Positions 34,858 through 44,900 of a DNA stretch of 64,000 nucleotides are shown here, one piece after another; position 1 is the first letter of the stretch, and the number at the start of each line of letters is the position of its first letter. The notes under the pieces are model-generated. The model was not told where the DNA came from, ran no database searches, and saw only the letters and a list, made by a program, of their open reading frames with translations. A program made the position numbers and the translations under genes. This DNA comes from Mucilaginibacter_A sp964251965 (GTDB taxonomy: Bacteria > Bacteroidota > Bacteroidia > Sphingobacteriales > Sphingobacteriaceae): the NCBI GenBank assembly GCA_964251965.1, contig CAXULQ010000001.1:496001-560000 (forward strand), given 5' to 3'.

Positions 34858-35000
34858 TTAAACGACAATCTTTTCATTTCATCACTAAAGTATGAACTTT
34901 TTGGGAAATGGTCGAGACGAATAAATAGCGAACATAGATTAGTTGATGAAATATTGCCAGGCGGAGAACGTTTTATTTCAAGCATCTTATCTTTAAGATT
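34858..35000 (+). pseudogene. YoeB/Txe-type toxin relic
   Basis: Within a 500-base gap, an open stretch without a start codon reads SSLKYELFGKWSRRINSEH, then RLVDEI. This is the conserved core of YoeB-family mRNA interferases (LKxELxGxWSRRIxxEHRLVY) on the way to ILPGGERFISSILSLR, where the family normally ends with SLRFHY or similar. An in-frame TGA at 34855 precedes it. No N-terminal half or adjacent antitoxin was found. The gene is dead. The rest of 34661-35159 shows nothing recognisable. Confidence 0.65.
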
Positions 35001-35159
35001 AATTATTTGGCGGGGAGAATCCTTGGCTTTTAAGACTGGATTGCAAATTCATACCAATAAGGGGAACGATAAATACTACCATGCTGTTGTTTCTTGCTTA
35101 CTGTAATAACTCTTCTAATTATCAGCGTTGCCTTTACGCTCATTGCAAACGAATAAATA

Positions 35160-35969
35160 TTATTCGTTCATCGCATCATTAAGTTTTCTCAGATAAAGCG
35201 TGTCGCTAATGATACTTGAATGACTTGTATTCGGGATGATAATTATTTTCGTTTTATTTATGTTAGCAACGTGTACAAGTTTGTTGCTGTCATTACAATC
35301 ACCATCCTGATCACCACAAAAAATATAAACGGGACATTTTATTAATGGCATAGACTTATATGTGTCAAACTCGTATTGAATACCTGATGGATAAATAACC
35401 TTGAACACACTGGCCAAAGCGGTGGGTAGTTGCGTAGCTAAACCGCCTCTTTTATACACAGGTGAGCCAAGTATCAACTTATTCGGGTTATTTTTACTTG
35501 CCAGTTTTGCAGCAATTGCACATCCAAGAGACCTGCTATAGATAATAATTTTGTTTTCAGGATATAATTTTTTAACGTAATTGTAACCACATTGTGCCGT
35601 TGTGTCAAATGAAGAACTGTTTGGATTTACCGTTGTTTTGCCATAACCAGGATAGTCTATAGCAATAACATCATAACCTGCACTAAGTATAGGGATAGCC
35701 ATTTGGCCTGCCATGTCTAAATTGCCTCCCCCGCCATGAAGAAAATATACAATGCCTTTAGGTTTCTTAACTTTAAATTGTATCATGTTGATGATGCGGC
35801 CTTGAAAAGAAATATTGTGTTCTATATATGGAACCGAAAATTTAAACTTGTAGTTTGAGGGTAAAATAACGCCCAGAAATTGTCCTTTCTCAATTCTATA
35901 AATAAATATATACAAGCTAATTGCTAAAGTCAGTAAAATAATGGATATCCATTTAATCAGTGTTCTCAT
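35160..35969 (-). CDS. Membrane-anchored alpha/beta hydrolase
   Basis: A 269-residue protein with an N-terminal transmembrane helix (about 6-24) and an alpha/beta hydrolase fold similar to ABHD13-like proteins. The oxyanion region is FLHGGGGN (77-83) and the nucleophile S147 lies in YSRSLG. The usual first Gly of GxSxG is a Ser here. An Asp in CGDQDGD and His in TSHSSI would complete the triad. The substrate is unknown. Flanks are AT-rich non-coding stretches, which together with the toxin relic suggests an accessory region. Confidence 0.8.
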   Translation of the reverse strand: MRTLIKWISIILLTLAISLYIFIYRIEKGQFLGVILPSNYKFKFSVPYIEHNISFQGRIINMIQFKVKKPKGIVYFLHGGGGNLDMAGQMAIPILSAGYDVIAIDYPGYGKTTVNPNSSSFDTTAQCGYNYVKKLYPENKIIIYSRSLGCAIAAKLASKNNPNKLILGSPVYKRGGLATQLPTALASVFKVIYPSGIQYEFDTYKSMPLIKCPVYIFCGDQDGDCNDSNKLVHVANINKTKIIIIPNTSHSSIISDTLYLRKLNDAMNE

Positions 35970-36103
35970 ACATTTTTTCTAAGTTGATAATCAAATATTT
36001 ATCAAGCTGAATATGGTCATTTCTTTTAAGCTCTGGAAACTCTTTTTAGTTGAGATATGTAATGCCGTCCCTCCTTTGAGCTAAGTATCTTTAATCCTCT
36101 TTA

Positions 36104-36117
36104 ATACTTCTTTTATC
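36104..36117 (+). repeat. Interspersed 14-mer in gap before the TlpA-like gene
   Basis: ATACTTCTTTTATC with flank GCCTAAAAACTTA. The gap 35970-36437 is AT-rich and holds no other gene I can support. Confidence 0.75.
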
Positions 36118-36230
36118 GCCTAAAAACTTATGCTATTTTGTTTAAGGTTGATGCTTTTATTATTTCGTCAACGCCGCGAATTTGTTAAGAATTATATGAA
36201 GTATGCAAAGATTGGTGCACAATTTTTATC

Positions 36231-36244
36231 TATAAAAGAAGCAT
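36231..36244 (-). repeat. Second interspersed 14-mer in the same gap
   Basis: TATAAAAGAAGCAT on plus, opposite in orientation to 36104-36117 and 114 bases from it. Confidence 0.7.
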
Positions 36245-36437
36245 TAAAAAACCCTATATTTAGAAATTTGAAGTTTTTTTGGAGGTTGTTATTACTAAAT
36301 ATACATTTTAATAATTAAATAATTAGTTGATTTGAAGATTTATAATTAATAACTTAGTTTCAAAATTTAAGCTGTGGGATTTTTTTAAAATCTAATCACA
36401 ACTTAATAATCTCATTTTTCTAATTTAATTCTACGTT

Positions 36438-37955
36438 ATGCCAAGGTTTCTAAAGTGCTGCATGTTGATTTTACTTTTTTCAGTAAACGCTTTCGCCAAA
36501 ACTGCAACAGTACATATCACGATAAAAAATTATAAAGGTTCATTTTCAATCTATGATCCCCAATCAGGGTATGATCTTACAAAAAAGAGGTCTACCGAAC
36601 CTGGTTTAGATGCGCAGGGGGCAGCATCCTATACGATGGATATTAATCAACCAAGTTATCTTATTTTATATTTTTCATCTGATAAGTTTTTTAACTATAG
36701 TCTTTTTTTATCGCCGGGAGACGAGCTGTTTTTAACGGCAGATTTTGCCAGGAAAGACCATCAGGTTACGGTAACTGGTAAGGGCAGCAACAATAATCAG
36801 CCTGAAATTTTTGCCTTGACGAATTTTGATTGGCTACCTTTTAAGGGCGACAAAGACCCGGACCGGGTGCTCACTGCCATCAAAAAACAATATTTGTCGA
36901 ATAAAAGTATCCTGGCCAATTATATTAAAGTGAACAAACCTTCAGCAGCTTTTATTAAAAATGCGATGAACAATTTAAAATATTTTGTTCCCGACAATTA
37001 TTATGAATTCAGCCATAATAACAATTTCTTTAGACCAAAGGATCAGCTCACCAAATGGAAAAAAACTCAGGACAGTATATTTTCAACCGTTAAACTAAGC
37101 AATAATGATGCATTAACTGCCTATAATTATACGCAGTTGATGCGCAGCGTTGTATTGCGCGAAACGGAGGCCCTACAGCAGGAATATGCTGAAAAGGAAG
37201 CCCGGCGGTTAGAGCATACCAGTCAAGAGTTATCAATGAACGATCATGGGTTGCTCCCTAATCTGACATACGATAAGAAATATGATCAGCGTGCACAGCC
37301 AGGCAATTTTAATAAAATAGTGCTCGACCAATACTTCAGCGGTAAAGCAGCAGAATATGCATACAGCCAAACATTAAAATGGAAATTTGCACGCGCCGAT
37401 TATCCTGCCATTGTTTCGATCTATAATCATTTTAAAAAAGAATATCCGCATAGCACGTTTGTAAAAGCGTTTAGTGCTTCAGTTGCTACAATAGTTAACA
37501 AGCAGCAAAAAGGACTCAACAACAAAACAATTTTTGTTAAAAACAACGGCACGCAGTTAAATACATTTAAGGATGTGCTAGCACTAACCAAAGGCAAAGT
37601 TGCGCTGGTAGATATGTGGGGAACGTGGTGTAGCCCTTGCCGGTCTGAAATAGAAAAAAATGCTGCAAAATTAGAAGCCTATTTTAAAGGTAAAAACGTC
37701 AATTTCATTTATATCGCCAATGACGATATCAACCGGGAAAAAGAATGGAAAAAAGCGATTGCCTATTTTCAGATAGAAGGAATGCAGGTTTTGGCCGATC
37801 CCAAATTAACAAAAGATATTATGGATAAAGTTAAAGCAAGCGGTTATCCTACTTACATCCTTATCAATAAAAATGGTAGTTATCGAAAGACAACCTCTCA
37901 ACTTCCGGTAAATGTTCAGGCAATGATTAAAGAAATTGAAGCCGCAGGTTTGTAA
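36438..37955 (+). CDS. TlpA-like thioredoxin-domain protein, secreted
   Basis: The 505-residue exported protein has a signal peptide (1-20), a beta-rich N-terminal domain (about 22-115), a long helical middle, and a C-terminal thioredoxin-like domain (about 365-505). The redox site WCSPC is at 397-401 in DMWGTWCSPCRSEIE, with cis-Pro in SGYPTYIL. Such Bacteroidota proteins are periplasmic thiol-disulfide reductases or sensors. The in vivo partner is unknown. Confidence 0.88.
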   Translation: MPRFLKCCMLILLFSVNAFAKTATVHITIKNYKGSFSIYDPQSGYDLTKKRSTEPGLDAQGAASYTMDINQPSYLILYFSSDKFFNYSLFLSPGDELFLTADFARKDHQVTVTGKGSNNNQPEIFALTNFDWLPFKGDKDPDRVLTAIKKQYLSNKSILANYIKVNKPSAAFIKNAMNNLKYFVPDNYYEFSHNNNFFRPKDQLTKWKKTQDSIFSTVKLSNNDALTAYNYTQLMRSVVLRETEALQQEYAEKEARRLEHTSQELSMNDHGLLPNLTYDKKYDQRAQPGNFNKIVLDQYFSGKAAEYAYSQTLKWKFARADYPAIVSIYNHFKKEYPHSTFVKAFSASVATIVNKQQKGLNNKTIFVKNNGTQLNTFKDVLALTKGKVALVDMWGTWCSPCRSEIEKNAAKLEAYFKGKNVNFIYIANDDINREKEWKKAIAYFQIEGMQVLADPKLTKDIMDKVKASGYPTYILINKNGSYRKTTSQLPVNVQAMIKEIEAAGL

Positions 37956-38018
37956 CAGCACTTCTACTGGTTGGCATTTGTAACAATGTTTTTCAATCAT
38001 AAATTTCCAATCCGCCTG

Positions 38019-38032
38019 ATACTTCTTTTATC
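38019..38032 (+). repeat. Interspersed 14-mer between convergent genes
   Basis: ATACTTCTTTTATC with flank ACCTGAAACTTGTA, between the TlpA-like gene and the retropepsin-like gene. Confidence 0.7.
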
Positions 38033-38070
38033 ACCTGAAACTTGTACTACTTGCGTTAAAAGTGAAAACC

Positions 38071-38508
38071 TTAATTTTCCGCACTTTTCAAAACCATTTT
38101 ACACTTTCCATAATCAATTACCGCATTGTATTCCATCAAAACATCTCCGCCTAAAACACCTAAAACCGGTGCAATGGCTAATTTTTGGTAAGCGGTATTG
38201 ATGGCCGAAAGATCTAAAACTGCAACTTCCAAACTTGGAATATGAAACTTGCCGATATAAAAATCCAGGATTTCTGTAGTAAAAGATTCCATATCGTTTG
38301 TGCCCAAACCGGTTGTTAAATGACCGGAATTTTTCAGTTCGTTTTCGTGGATGAGTTCTAACAACAAGGTTTTATCAAATGCAGTTTTAGAAGCACCGGT
38401 ATCCAAAACCAGTTTAAATGGTTTTTTAAAAACGGTTACCTTCACCAGCATGTGGAAACCATTTCCGTTTAAATCAACCACTTCTAACGGAATATTTTTC
38501 GCAGGCAT
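38071..38508 (-). CDS. Retropepsin-like aspartyl protease domain protein
   Basis: A 145-residue protein with a clan AA aspartyl protease signature: VLDTGASKT, catalytic Asp at 36, followed by the hydrophobic VLGVLGGDVLMEYNAVIDY block of the second half. It would act as a homodimer, as retropepsins do. There is no signal peptide. The target is unknown. It is convergent with the TlpA-like gene and divergent from the downstream hydrolase. Confidence 0.85.
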   Translation of the reverse strand: MPAKNIPLEVVDLNGNGFHMLVKVTVFKKPFKLVLDTGASKTAFDKTLLLELIHENELKNSGHLTTGLGTNDMESFTTEILDFYIGKFHIPSLEVAVLDLSAINTAYQKLAIAPVLGVLGGDVLMEYNAVIDYGKCKMVLKSAEN

Positions 38509-38618
38509 AAAAACAGGTTTACTTCAACCTAAAAATTAAAACGGTGTTAGGTTGTAGCGCGAAGATAAAAATCCAAGTTGGTTATTTTTTGTCGGAAGCC
38601 TTTCTTCAGTTTTGGGTT

Positions 38619-38657
38619 GATAAAAACAGTATTGGTTTTGCAGATGCTTCTTTTATC
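38619..38657. repeat. Variant and typical 14-mers in close inverted arrangement
   Basis: GATAAAAACAGTAT (38619-38632, variant) and ATGCTTCTTTTATC (38644-38657, typical) face each other 11 bases apart in the gap between divergent genes, so a hairpin can form. Confidence 0.65.
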
Positions 38658-38738
38658 AGGCAAATTTATTGCCTTGCTTTTCTATCAAAACAAGCCCTAA
38701 AAATTGAGGTTGTTACATCAAACTAAAATCAATTTAAA

Positions 38739-39575
38739 ATGGCATTTATAGAATCAAAAAACAGTACTTCGGCACCGGTTAAAATTTTTTATCAGGATTT
38801 AGGGGAAGGAAAGCCTGTTGTGTTGATACATGGCTGGCCGCTAACAAGCGATTCCTGGGAATATCAGTTGAACGAATTGCCGGAACATGGCTTTCGGGTA
38901 ATTGCTTACGACCGCCGCGGTTTCGGTAAATCTGACAAGCCCTGGGGAAATTACGATTACAATACTTTGGCTGGAGATTTAAAAGCTTTGCTGGACGAAC
39001 TGGACCTGCACGAAGTTACCTTAGTTGGTTTTTCGATGGCTGGCGGAGAGGTAATCCGTTATTTAAGTTTATACGGAAGTGAACGTATTGCTAAAATTGC
39101 ATTGGTCAGTTCGATCATCCCTTATATGTTAAAAACGGATGATAACCCGGAAGGCGTTCCGCAGGAAATGTTCGACGAGTTTGAAACCCAATTACGTGAC
39201 GACCGTCCGAAATTTCTGGCAACATTCGGCAAACAGTTTTACAACGATAGTTTGTTAACACCAGCCGTAAGCAGCGAAACGTTGGATTGGACGCAAATAA
39301 TGGCGTTGACCGGAAGCGGAAAAGCGACGATAGAATGTATGAAATCTTTTTCGACTACCGATTTCCGTAGTGAATTAAGTTCGGTTAAAGTGCCCGTTTT
39401 AATTATTCACGGCGATGATGATAAAACCGTGCCGATTAAAACGTCTGGAGATGAAGCAGCCAAGTTGTTGCCGCAAGCAGAATATATTGTTTATGAAGGT
39501 GCGCCACATGGACTGTTTATCACCGAAAAAGAAAAATTAACTGCCGACCTGGTTAATTTCATCAGCAAGTATTAA
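38739..39575 (+). CDS. Alpha/beta hydrolase, non-heme chloroperoxidase-like
   Basis: A 278-residue hydrolase. The oxyanion region is LIHGWPLT (29-36), the nucleophile S99 in GFSMAGGE, the Asp in HGDDDKTVP, and the His in GAPHGLF near the C-terminus. This pattern is typical of the esterases often annotated as cofactor-free haloperoxidases. Actual physiological substrate is unknown. It is followed by a 16-bp inverted pair of the interspersed 14-mer that probably terminates it. Confidence 0.9.
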   Translation: MAFIESKNSTSAPVKIFYQDLGEGKPVVLIHGWPLTSDSWEYQLNELPEHGFRVIAYDRRGFGKSDKPWGNYDYNTLAGDLKALLDELDLHEVTLVGFSMAGGEVIRYLSLYGSERIAKIALVSSIIPYMLKTDDNPEGVPQEMFDEFETQLRDDRPKFLATFGKQFYNDSLLTPAVSSETLDWTQIMALTGSGKATIECMKSFSTTDFRSELSSVKVPVLIIHGDDDKTVPIKTSGDEAAKLLPQAEYIVYEGAPHGLFITEKEKLTADLVNFISKY

Positions 39576-39587
39576 AAAAAAGCATGG

Positions 39588-39626
39588 TAAAAGAAGCATC
39601 CCGAAAACCCCGGGATGCTTCTTTTA
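39588..39626. terminator. Perfect hairpin made of two inverted 14-mer copies
   Basis: TAAAAGAAGCATCCCG (39588-39603) and its exact reverse complement (39611-39626) form a 16-bp stem with a 7-base loop. It lies between the ends of the convergent hydrolase and tamL genes. This is the clearest terminator-like pair of the interspersed element. Confidence 0.85.
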
Positions 39627-39644
39627 TACAGGTAAATTTGTTTT

Positions 39645-41903
39645 TTAGAAAGGATAACCGATAGCCAGGTTAAATACAGGTTTATTATTGTTAAGGCTGC
39701 TTGCGGAAGAATAAGGACGGACGACCGGAAAGCCAAGATCGGTACGCAATACCAACACGCTTACATCAAATCGTAAACCGAAACCAACATCGGCAGCCAT
39801 CTGGTTTAAAAAGTCTTTGCCGATCGTTCCGCCTGCCTGATGCGGTTTGGCGTTCCAAACATTACCTGCATCGGCAAACAAAGCACCGTAAACAATGCTG
39901 AACAGTTTGGGCCGGTATTCTAAATTAGCTTCCAGTTTTATATCACCGGATTGATCTGCCAAAAAGCCGCCGGTAGTTCCGTAAATGGTAGGGTTAACCG
40001 ATCCCGGGCCGATAGAACGTGCACGGAAACCGCGCAAACTATTTGGCCCGCCAATAAAAAACTGCTGGCTGTAAGGCAAAATAGTGGAGTTGCCGTAAGG
40101 TAAACCTGCACTGGCAATTAAGCGGGCAGCAATTTGGCTGTTTGGCCCTACTTTGTGGAAAAACCTGAATTCATTTTCTAATTTAATATATTGATTAAAA
40201 GGAGTGTTAAAGAGCGTTTTTATTTTTGATGGATTGGCTAAAGTATCCGCTCCGGTAACAAGTCCAAAAATAATTCCAGATTCACTGATCCGGCTATTGT
40301 AATAAACCGTGTTGGTACGATAAGTTTCTGTAGTATTGGTATAAGTATAACTGTAAGAAGGACCGAAAGTGAATTGCGGGTCGGTAACGTGTTTTAAAGC
40401 AGGGTTAGTGGTGTAAGTAGGATCATTTGTATAAGCCGTAGTAACATTAGCCGGTTTAACATACGTAACTGCCAGCAGATTAAGTTCGTGCGACCTGTGT
40501 GTATTTTGCCTCCACTGGTAACCGAAAGAGCCATTAAAGGAGTTCAAGTTGTATAACTCGCTGCGGTTAACAATGGAATAACCTATTGAAAAATTGGTGC
40601 GAGGGATATAAGCATTATCAGTTTTTATATTAAAAGGACTAATAAAACGAGGCCAGGACAATGTAGTTTGAATACCAACTTGTGATAAAGGATGGCTGCC
40701 TTGAGAATCACCTGAAACCTGAGCATCTGTACTACCAAACAAAGTAACGGTCAGCAACTCTGCACCTTTAAAAGTATTACGGTTCCGGAAGTTTAGGTTG
40801 AGTTGCGTGCCGTTATAATTAGCGGAAGTAGTCCGGCCTAAAACATCAACCGATAAAGATTTTTTTGGGAACTGGGTTAAAAAATAATAAACATTAAGCT
40901 TTGGCGAATCTGTAGAAACATCTTCAAAACGGTTTTTTACATATTTAAAAGGCCCTAAGTTTATAAACCGGTTTAAAGATTTGTTATGATCGGTGCGGTT
41001 GTAAACGCTCCCCGGCTGTAACTGCACGGTGTTTTTAAATACAAAAGGCTTAACCGTTACCCTTTTTTGGATGACGGAATAATTGTTATACTTTACCGCC
41101 CTATCCAACATCAAAGAAGTATCCCGTAAGGAATAGTTAGGATAAACGTAAATGTTGTTGATCTTGTAAATGTTGCGGGCTTTTCCCGGGGTAGTATTGA
41201 CAATATCAACCGACATATCCACCTGGTGTGTACCAACATTTGTACTATCAACCCTGGCAATTAAATCTTCTGCAGAAAAATAATAAAACCCTTTTTCTTT
41301 CAGGTTGGCATCAATCCTGTCGCGTTCAGCCTTAATAACATCCAGATTGTATTTATCCCCAACTTTTAACAAACTATTTTTAGCAGTACCGGCAACAGCA
41401 GTATCTAAACTTCCATTTCCGGTTGGAAACGTTAATTTTCGGATGGTGTAACCAGGGCCTGTGTTGGTTGTATAAACAGCAGTTGTTTTTTTACTTTTAG
41501 TAATGGTATCGCCCGAAACCTGTGCTTGAAAATAGCCTTTATTTTGTAACGTGTTTACCAAAATACTGCTGTTTTTTGTTAGGTCGACAGCACTGGCTAA
41601 AACAGGCGGTTCGCCGAAATGGGTATTTAAGTAATGTTTAATCCCTTTTTTCTTGGTGGTTTTGGTGATGTTATAAATGTATAATTTATAGCGTAAACCT
41701 AAGATTGCAGCGTTTGGTTTCGGCCTTAATAAACCGGTAAGCTCACTGCTTAAAGCTTTTTTATCGTTTTTTTTGATGTCTTTGTTTACAATATTTACTT
41801 TACCGCCTACATACAAAGTCTGGCCGTTGGTTAAGTATTTGGTATTGCTGCAGGCATTTAAAAAAACAGTAACCAGCAATAAATATCTGATGGATTTAAT
41901 CAT
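39645..41903 (-). CDS. tamL: TamL: lipidated TamA-like outer-membrane protein
   Basis: A 752-residue Omp85-family protein with a lipobox (FLNAC, Cys18), POTRA-type domains in the N-terminal half (NGSLDTAVAGTAKNSLLKVGDKY) and a C-terminal 16-strand beta barrel. The barrel ends with the conserved GPNSLRGFRARSIGPG block and the final VFNLAIGYPF. The lipid anchor distinguishes Bacteroidota TamL from TamA. With TamB it forms the transport and assembly module for outer-membrane proteins or lipids. Its ATG is 4 bases after the tamB stop. Confidence 0.93.
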   Translation of the reverse strand: MIKSIRYLLLVTVFLNACSNTKYLTNGQTLYVGGKVNIVNKDIKKNDKKALSSELTGLLRPKPNAAILGLRYKLYIYNITKTTKKKGIKHYLNTHFGEPPVLASAVDLTKNSSILVNTLQNKGYFQAQVSGDTITKSKKTTAVYTTNTGPGYTIRKLTFPTGNGSLDTAVAGTAKNSLLKVGDKYNLDVIKAERDRIDANLKEKGFYYFSAEDLIARVDSTNVGTHQVDMSVDIVNTTPGKARNIYKINNIYVYPNYSLRDTSLMLDRAVKYNNYSVIQKRVTVKPFVFKNTVQLQPGSVYNRTDHNKSLNRFINLGPFKYVKNRFEDVSTDSPKLNVYYFLTQFPKKSLSVDVLGRTTSANYNGTQLNLNFRNRNTFKGAELLTVTLFGSTDAQVSGDSQGSHPLSQVGIQTTLSWPRFISPFNIKTDNAYIPRTNFSIGYSIVNRSELYNLNSFNGSFGYQWRQNTHRSHELNLLAVTYVKPANVTTAYTNDPTYTTNPALKHVTDPQFTFGPSYSYTYTNTTETYRTNTVYYNSRISESGIIFGLVTGADTLANPSKIKTLFNTPFNQYIKLENEFRFFHKVGPNSQIAARLIASAGLPYGNSTILPYSQQFFIGGPNSLRGFRARSIGPGSVNPTIYGTTGGFLADQSGDIKLEANLEYRPKLFSIVYGALFADAGNVWNAKPHQAGGTIGKDFLNQMAADVGFGLRFDVSVLVLRTDLGFPVVRPYSSASSLNNNKPVFNLAIGYPF

Positions 41904-41907
41904 GAGT

Positions 41908-44900
41908 TTAGTTTGTAGTTTCCTCTTTCTTTTCCTTCTTGTCCTGTTTAAGGCGTCGGCGCATCTCTTTTAGTTGCTCTGAGGATTTAAATATTTCTTT
42001 AAACTTATTGTAATCTACCGTAAACGAGAATCCAACACCTGTTTCTACCACCTGGCCTTGTACCACAATGTATTCGTCCCTGCGGTAAGCCCTTAATGCA
42101 AAGCGGCCGTCTTTGGTTAATTTATAACCAACTGTTACGTTACCGGCAATAGTACTTGCTTTTTGTCCGGGTTGGTTTTGTCCTTCCAAATTAAAATTAT
42201 TCCCTACAGAAACAGTAAGCCGGTCATTCAAAAAACGTTTGGAAAGCGCAACATTTAAATCCGTACGGTTTTGTGCAGTACCGGTAGAATAATCTTCTCC
42301 GGATTGCAGATCAAAGTTTAAATCAACTCCCGCAATCGAATTTCCAACTAATTTATTCAACTGATCAGACAGCAAACCACTTACACTATTCCGTATTGCC
42401 CCTTGCACACCGCTGCTGCCGCCCGCACTTTGCAAGGGGTTATCACCAATAAAGTGCCCTAAAACAAGCACGCCCAAAACCTGCTTGTTCAGTTCGTTCG
42501 GGTCTTGCCTTATTTGTGCCAACCGGGTATCCACGGTATTGACAACATCGCTTGAAACTGTATAATTGCTATCCGGTAAAATAATATCAAAGCTGATAGC
42601 AGGTTTTAACAATTCATCTTTCAAGTTTAAATTTACGTTGAAAGGCAGCTTTTGCTTGTACTGCGTTTTTTCCGTTTCAGAACTTAATTGATCTTCTACC
42701 AAATCGATAGGAGGTACATTAGCTATATAAATAGCTGTTAAATCAATATTGGCACTGGTTGGGTCTCCGGTCCAGGTAATCGTACTGCCTCTTTTAAAGG
42801 TAAAATTTCTTTGTACGGTTGCATAAGCCAGGTTATAAGAACCTGAAGTTACCGTGTAAGTACCCGTTAAATTAGTTTTTCCGCTTGGGTCAACTGCTGC
42901 ATTGAGTTGTGCTTCACCTTTAATATGTACCACATCGCCGTTGCGTTCATCAATTACAATATTAAAATTGGCGTTTTTGTTAATGGTGATATTTGCCGTA
43001 ACATCCAAGCCCGTAATGTCCGATTTACTTACAGAATCACGTTGTTTGGCCAACAATATCGAATCTAATTTTGGTGCGCTTCTGTTTACAAATTCTACTA
43101 CGCCTTTTCTATCCTGGATTCCCGGATCACTTTGCGGAAGTACAATGGTTAAATCTGTTTTATCATTGATAGCTAAAGTACCGTCAACCACAGGTTTGTC
43201 CAGATCGCCGCGTATTTTCAGGCGTGTGTTCAGATAAAGCTTTCCGTAATAAAGCTTGTTGTTTTCCCTGGTCGAATTAATTGCCCTGAAGTTCTCGGCG
43301 TTAATATCCAAACCAAATTTAAAATCGGTAAAGGTTTTGGTATAAACTGCCCCGTTTATGGTTGCTTTGTTGCCGGCAGAGTCAACCAAAGCGAAATCGT
43401 TGAAGGCAATTCCATCCTGGTTAAAACTGATCTTTTCATTATCCAACCGGAAGTAAGAGTTCAGCATCGAAACATTAAAACCTACCTTATTAAAATTAAC
43501 GTCGCCGTTAACATTGGGTGCAGATGGCGAACCGGCAATTTTTATCCGGCCGGTAATATCGCCGGTTGTGTTGCGCAGGTTTCCTAACGTAAAACCTTCA
43601 ATACTTTTCATATTCAGTTTTACAATATCCAGGTTTAAATCGATGTTATTGTCCTTCTGGTTGGTATAATACAAACCGGCAAGTTTTACTTCATTTCCTT
43701 TCCCGGTAATATCTACGTTAGCTGCAAAAGTATTGGCTTGCTGGTTGTTTACTTTGATGGCAATATCGCCTAAAGTATCAGCTTTAAAATTGAAATCTTT
43801 TATGGTAAGGTCAGAAGTAAAAACCGGACTTGCAGCAAAATTGCTCACGTTAGCATTTCCATTTATAGTCCCGCCAACTTTTAGCGAATCTTTTTCTGCA
43901 ATGTGGGTCAAAGTTTCAATTTTGAAGTTTTGAAAAGTTACTGCAACCGGACCGTTTAGCTGCTGGTTAGTTGTATTGATCCCCAAAGTTTGGTTGTTGT
44001 TGGATATGTTAAAATTTCTGGCTAAAATACCTTTTCCGCCAAATTGCAAAGCGTTTGTTGCGCTTACCGTCCACGGCGTGTAATCCAAAACCAAACCATT
44101 TTGCAGTAAGCTGAATTCGTATTGATTGGTTAAAGCTTTAAATATACCGGCAATGCGATATTGTTCTTTCTGGCTCTTGTCTTTTATAGAGACATTTAAA
44201 GCAAGTTTGTTATTTTGTGCATTCCCGCTGATACTTGTGTTTAACAATTGGATAGAAGATGTTGCAATTTTATCAACCGTTAATTTATAATTTAAAGCAT
44301 TGTTGCCGGTGTTGATGGCCAGATTCAAATTGCTGATTTGGTTGGTGCCGTAAACTGTATTTGGTATTTCACCGTTTACAACTAAATCCCCTGCATCACT
44401 GTTAAAACGTCCGTTCAATTTAACCGGGTCTAATTGTTTTAAATCCGGTGCAAACTGGGTTAGCAAAGGTGTTTTAGTGATCGTTGCATTAAATGTAAAA
44501 TTTTCGGGTGTAAATTTTACCTTGGTAAAAGAAGCATTAGTACTGTAATATTTGTTGATGGTGGCTTGAAGTGCAGTCCCAACTTCGGTCAGCTTGTATT
44601 TACCGCTCATTCTTGCTGTCAGGATTTGCGATTTGATCCTTAGCGAAGAACTATCCGCATTAGCCGTAGAAATTATGCCAACAGAATCTAACTGGATGCG
44701 TTGTGTTCCTTGCACAATCAGCAAATCCGTCAATTGTATATTTCCGTTTAAATAATCCGGATCGGCGGTTGGGACATCGGCCACAATTTTGCCATGTAAA
44801 CGAAGCGGTGTACTTGCAAAATGCAAACGTTGTAGATTGATACTATCCAAGTTTAACGTTGCATTGATGGCAGGATATTTATTGGCCATGTTCACTTTTG

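Noticed and set aside
34803..34985. Minus-strand 60-codon open frame
   Set aside because: It lies opposite the YoeB relic and has no family resemblance.
36130..36318. Plus-strand 62-codon open frame before the TlpA-like gene
   Set aside because: AT-rich, contains an element copy (SIKEAL), lacks a ribosome or promoter signal, and matches no family.
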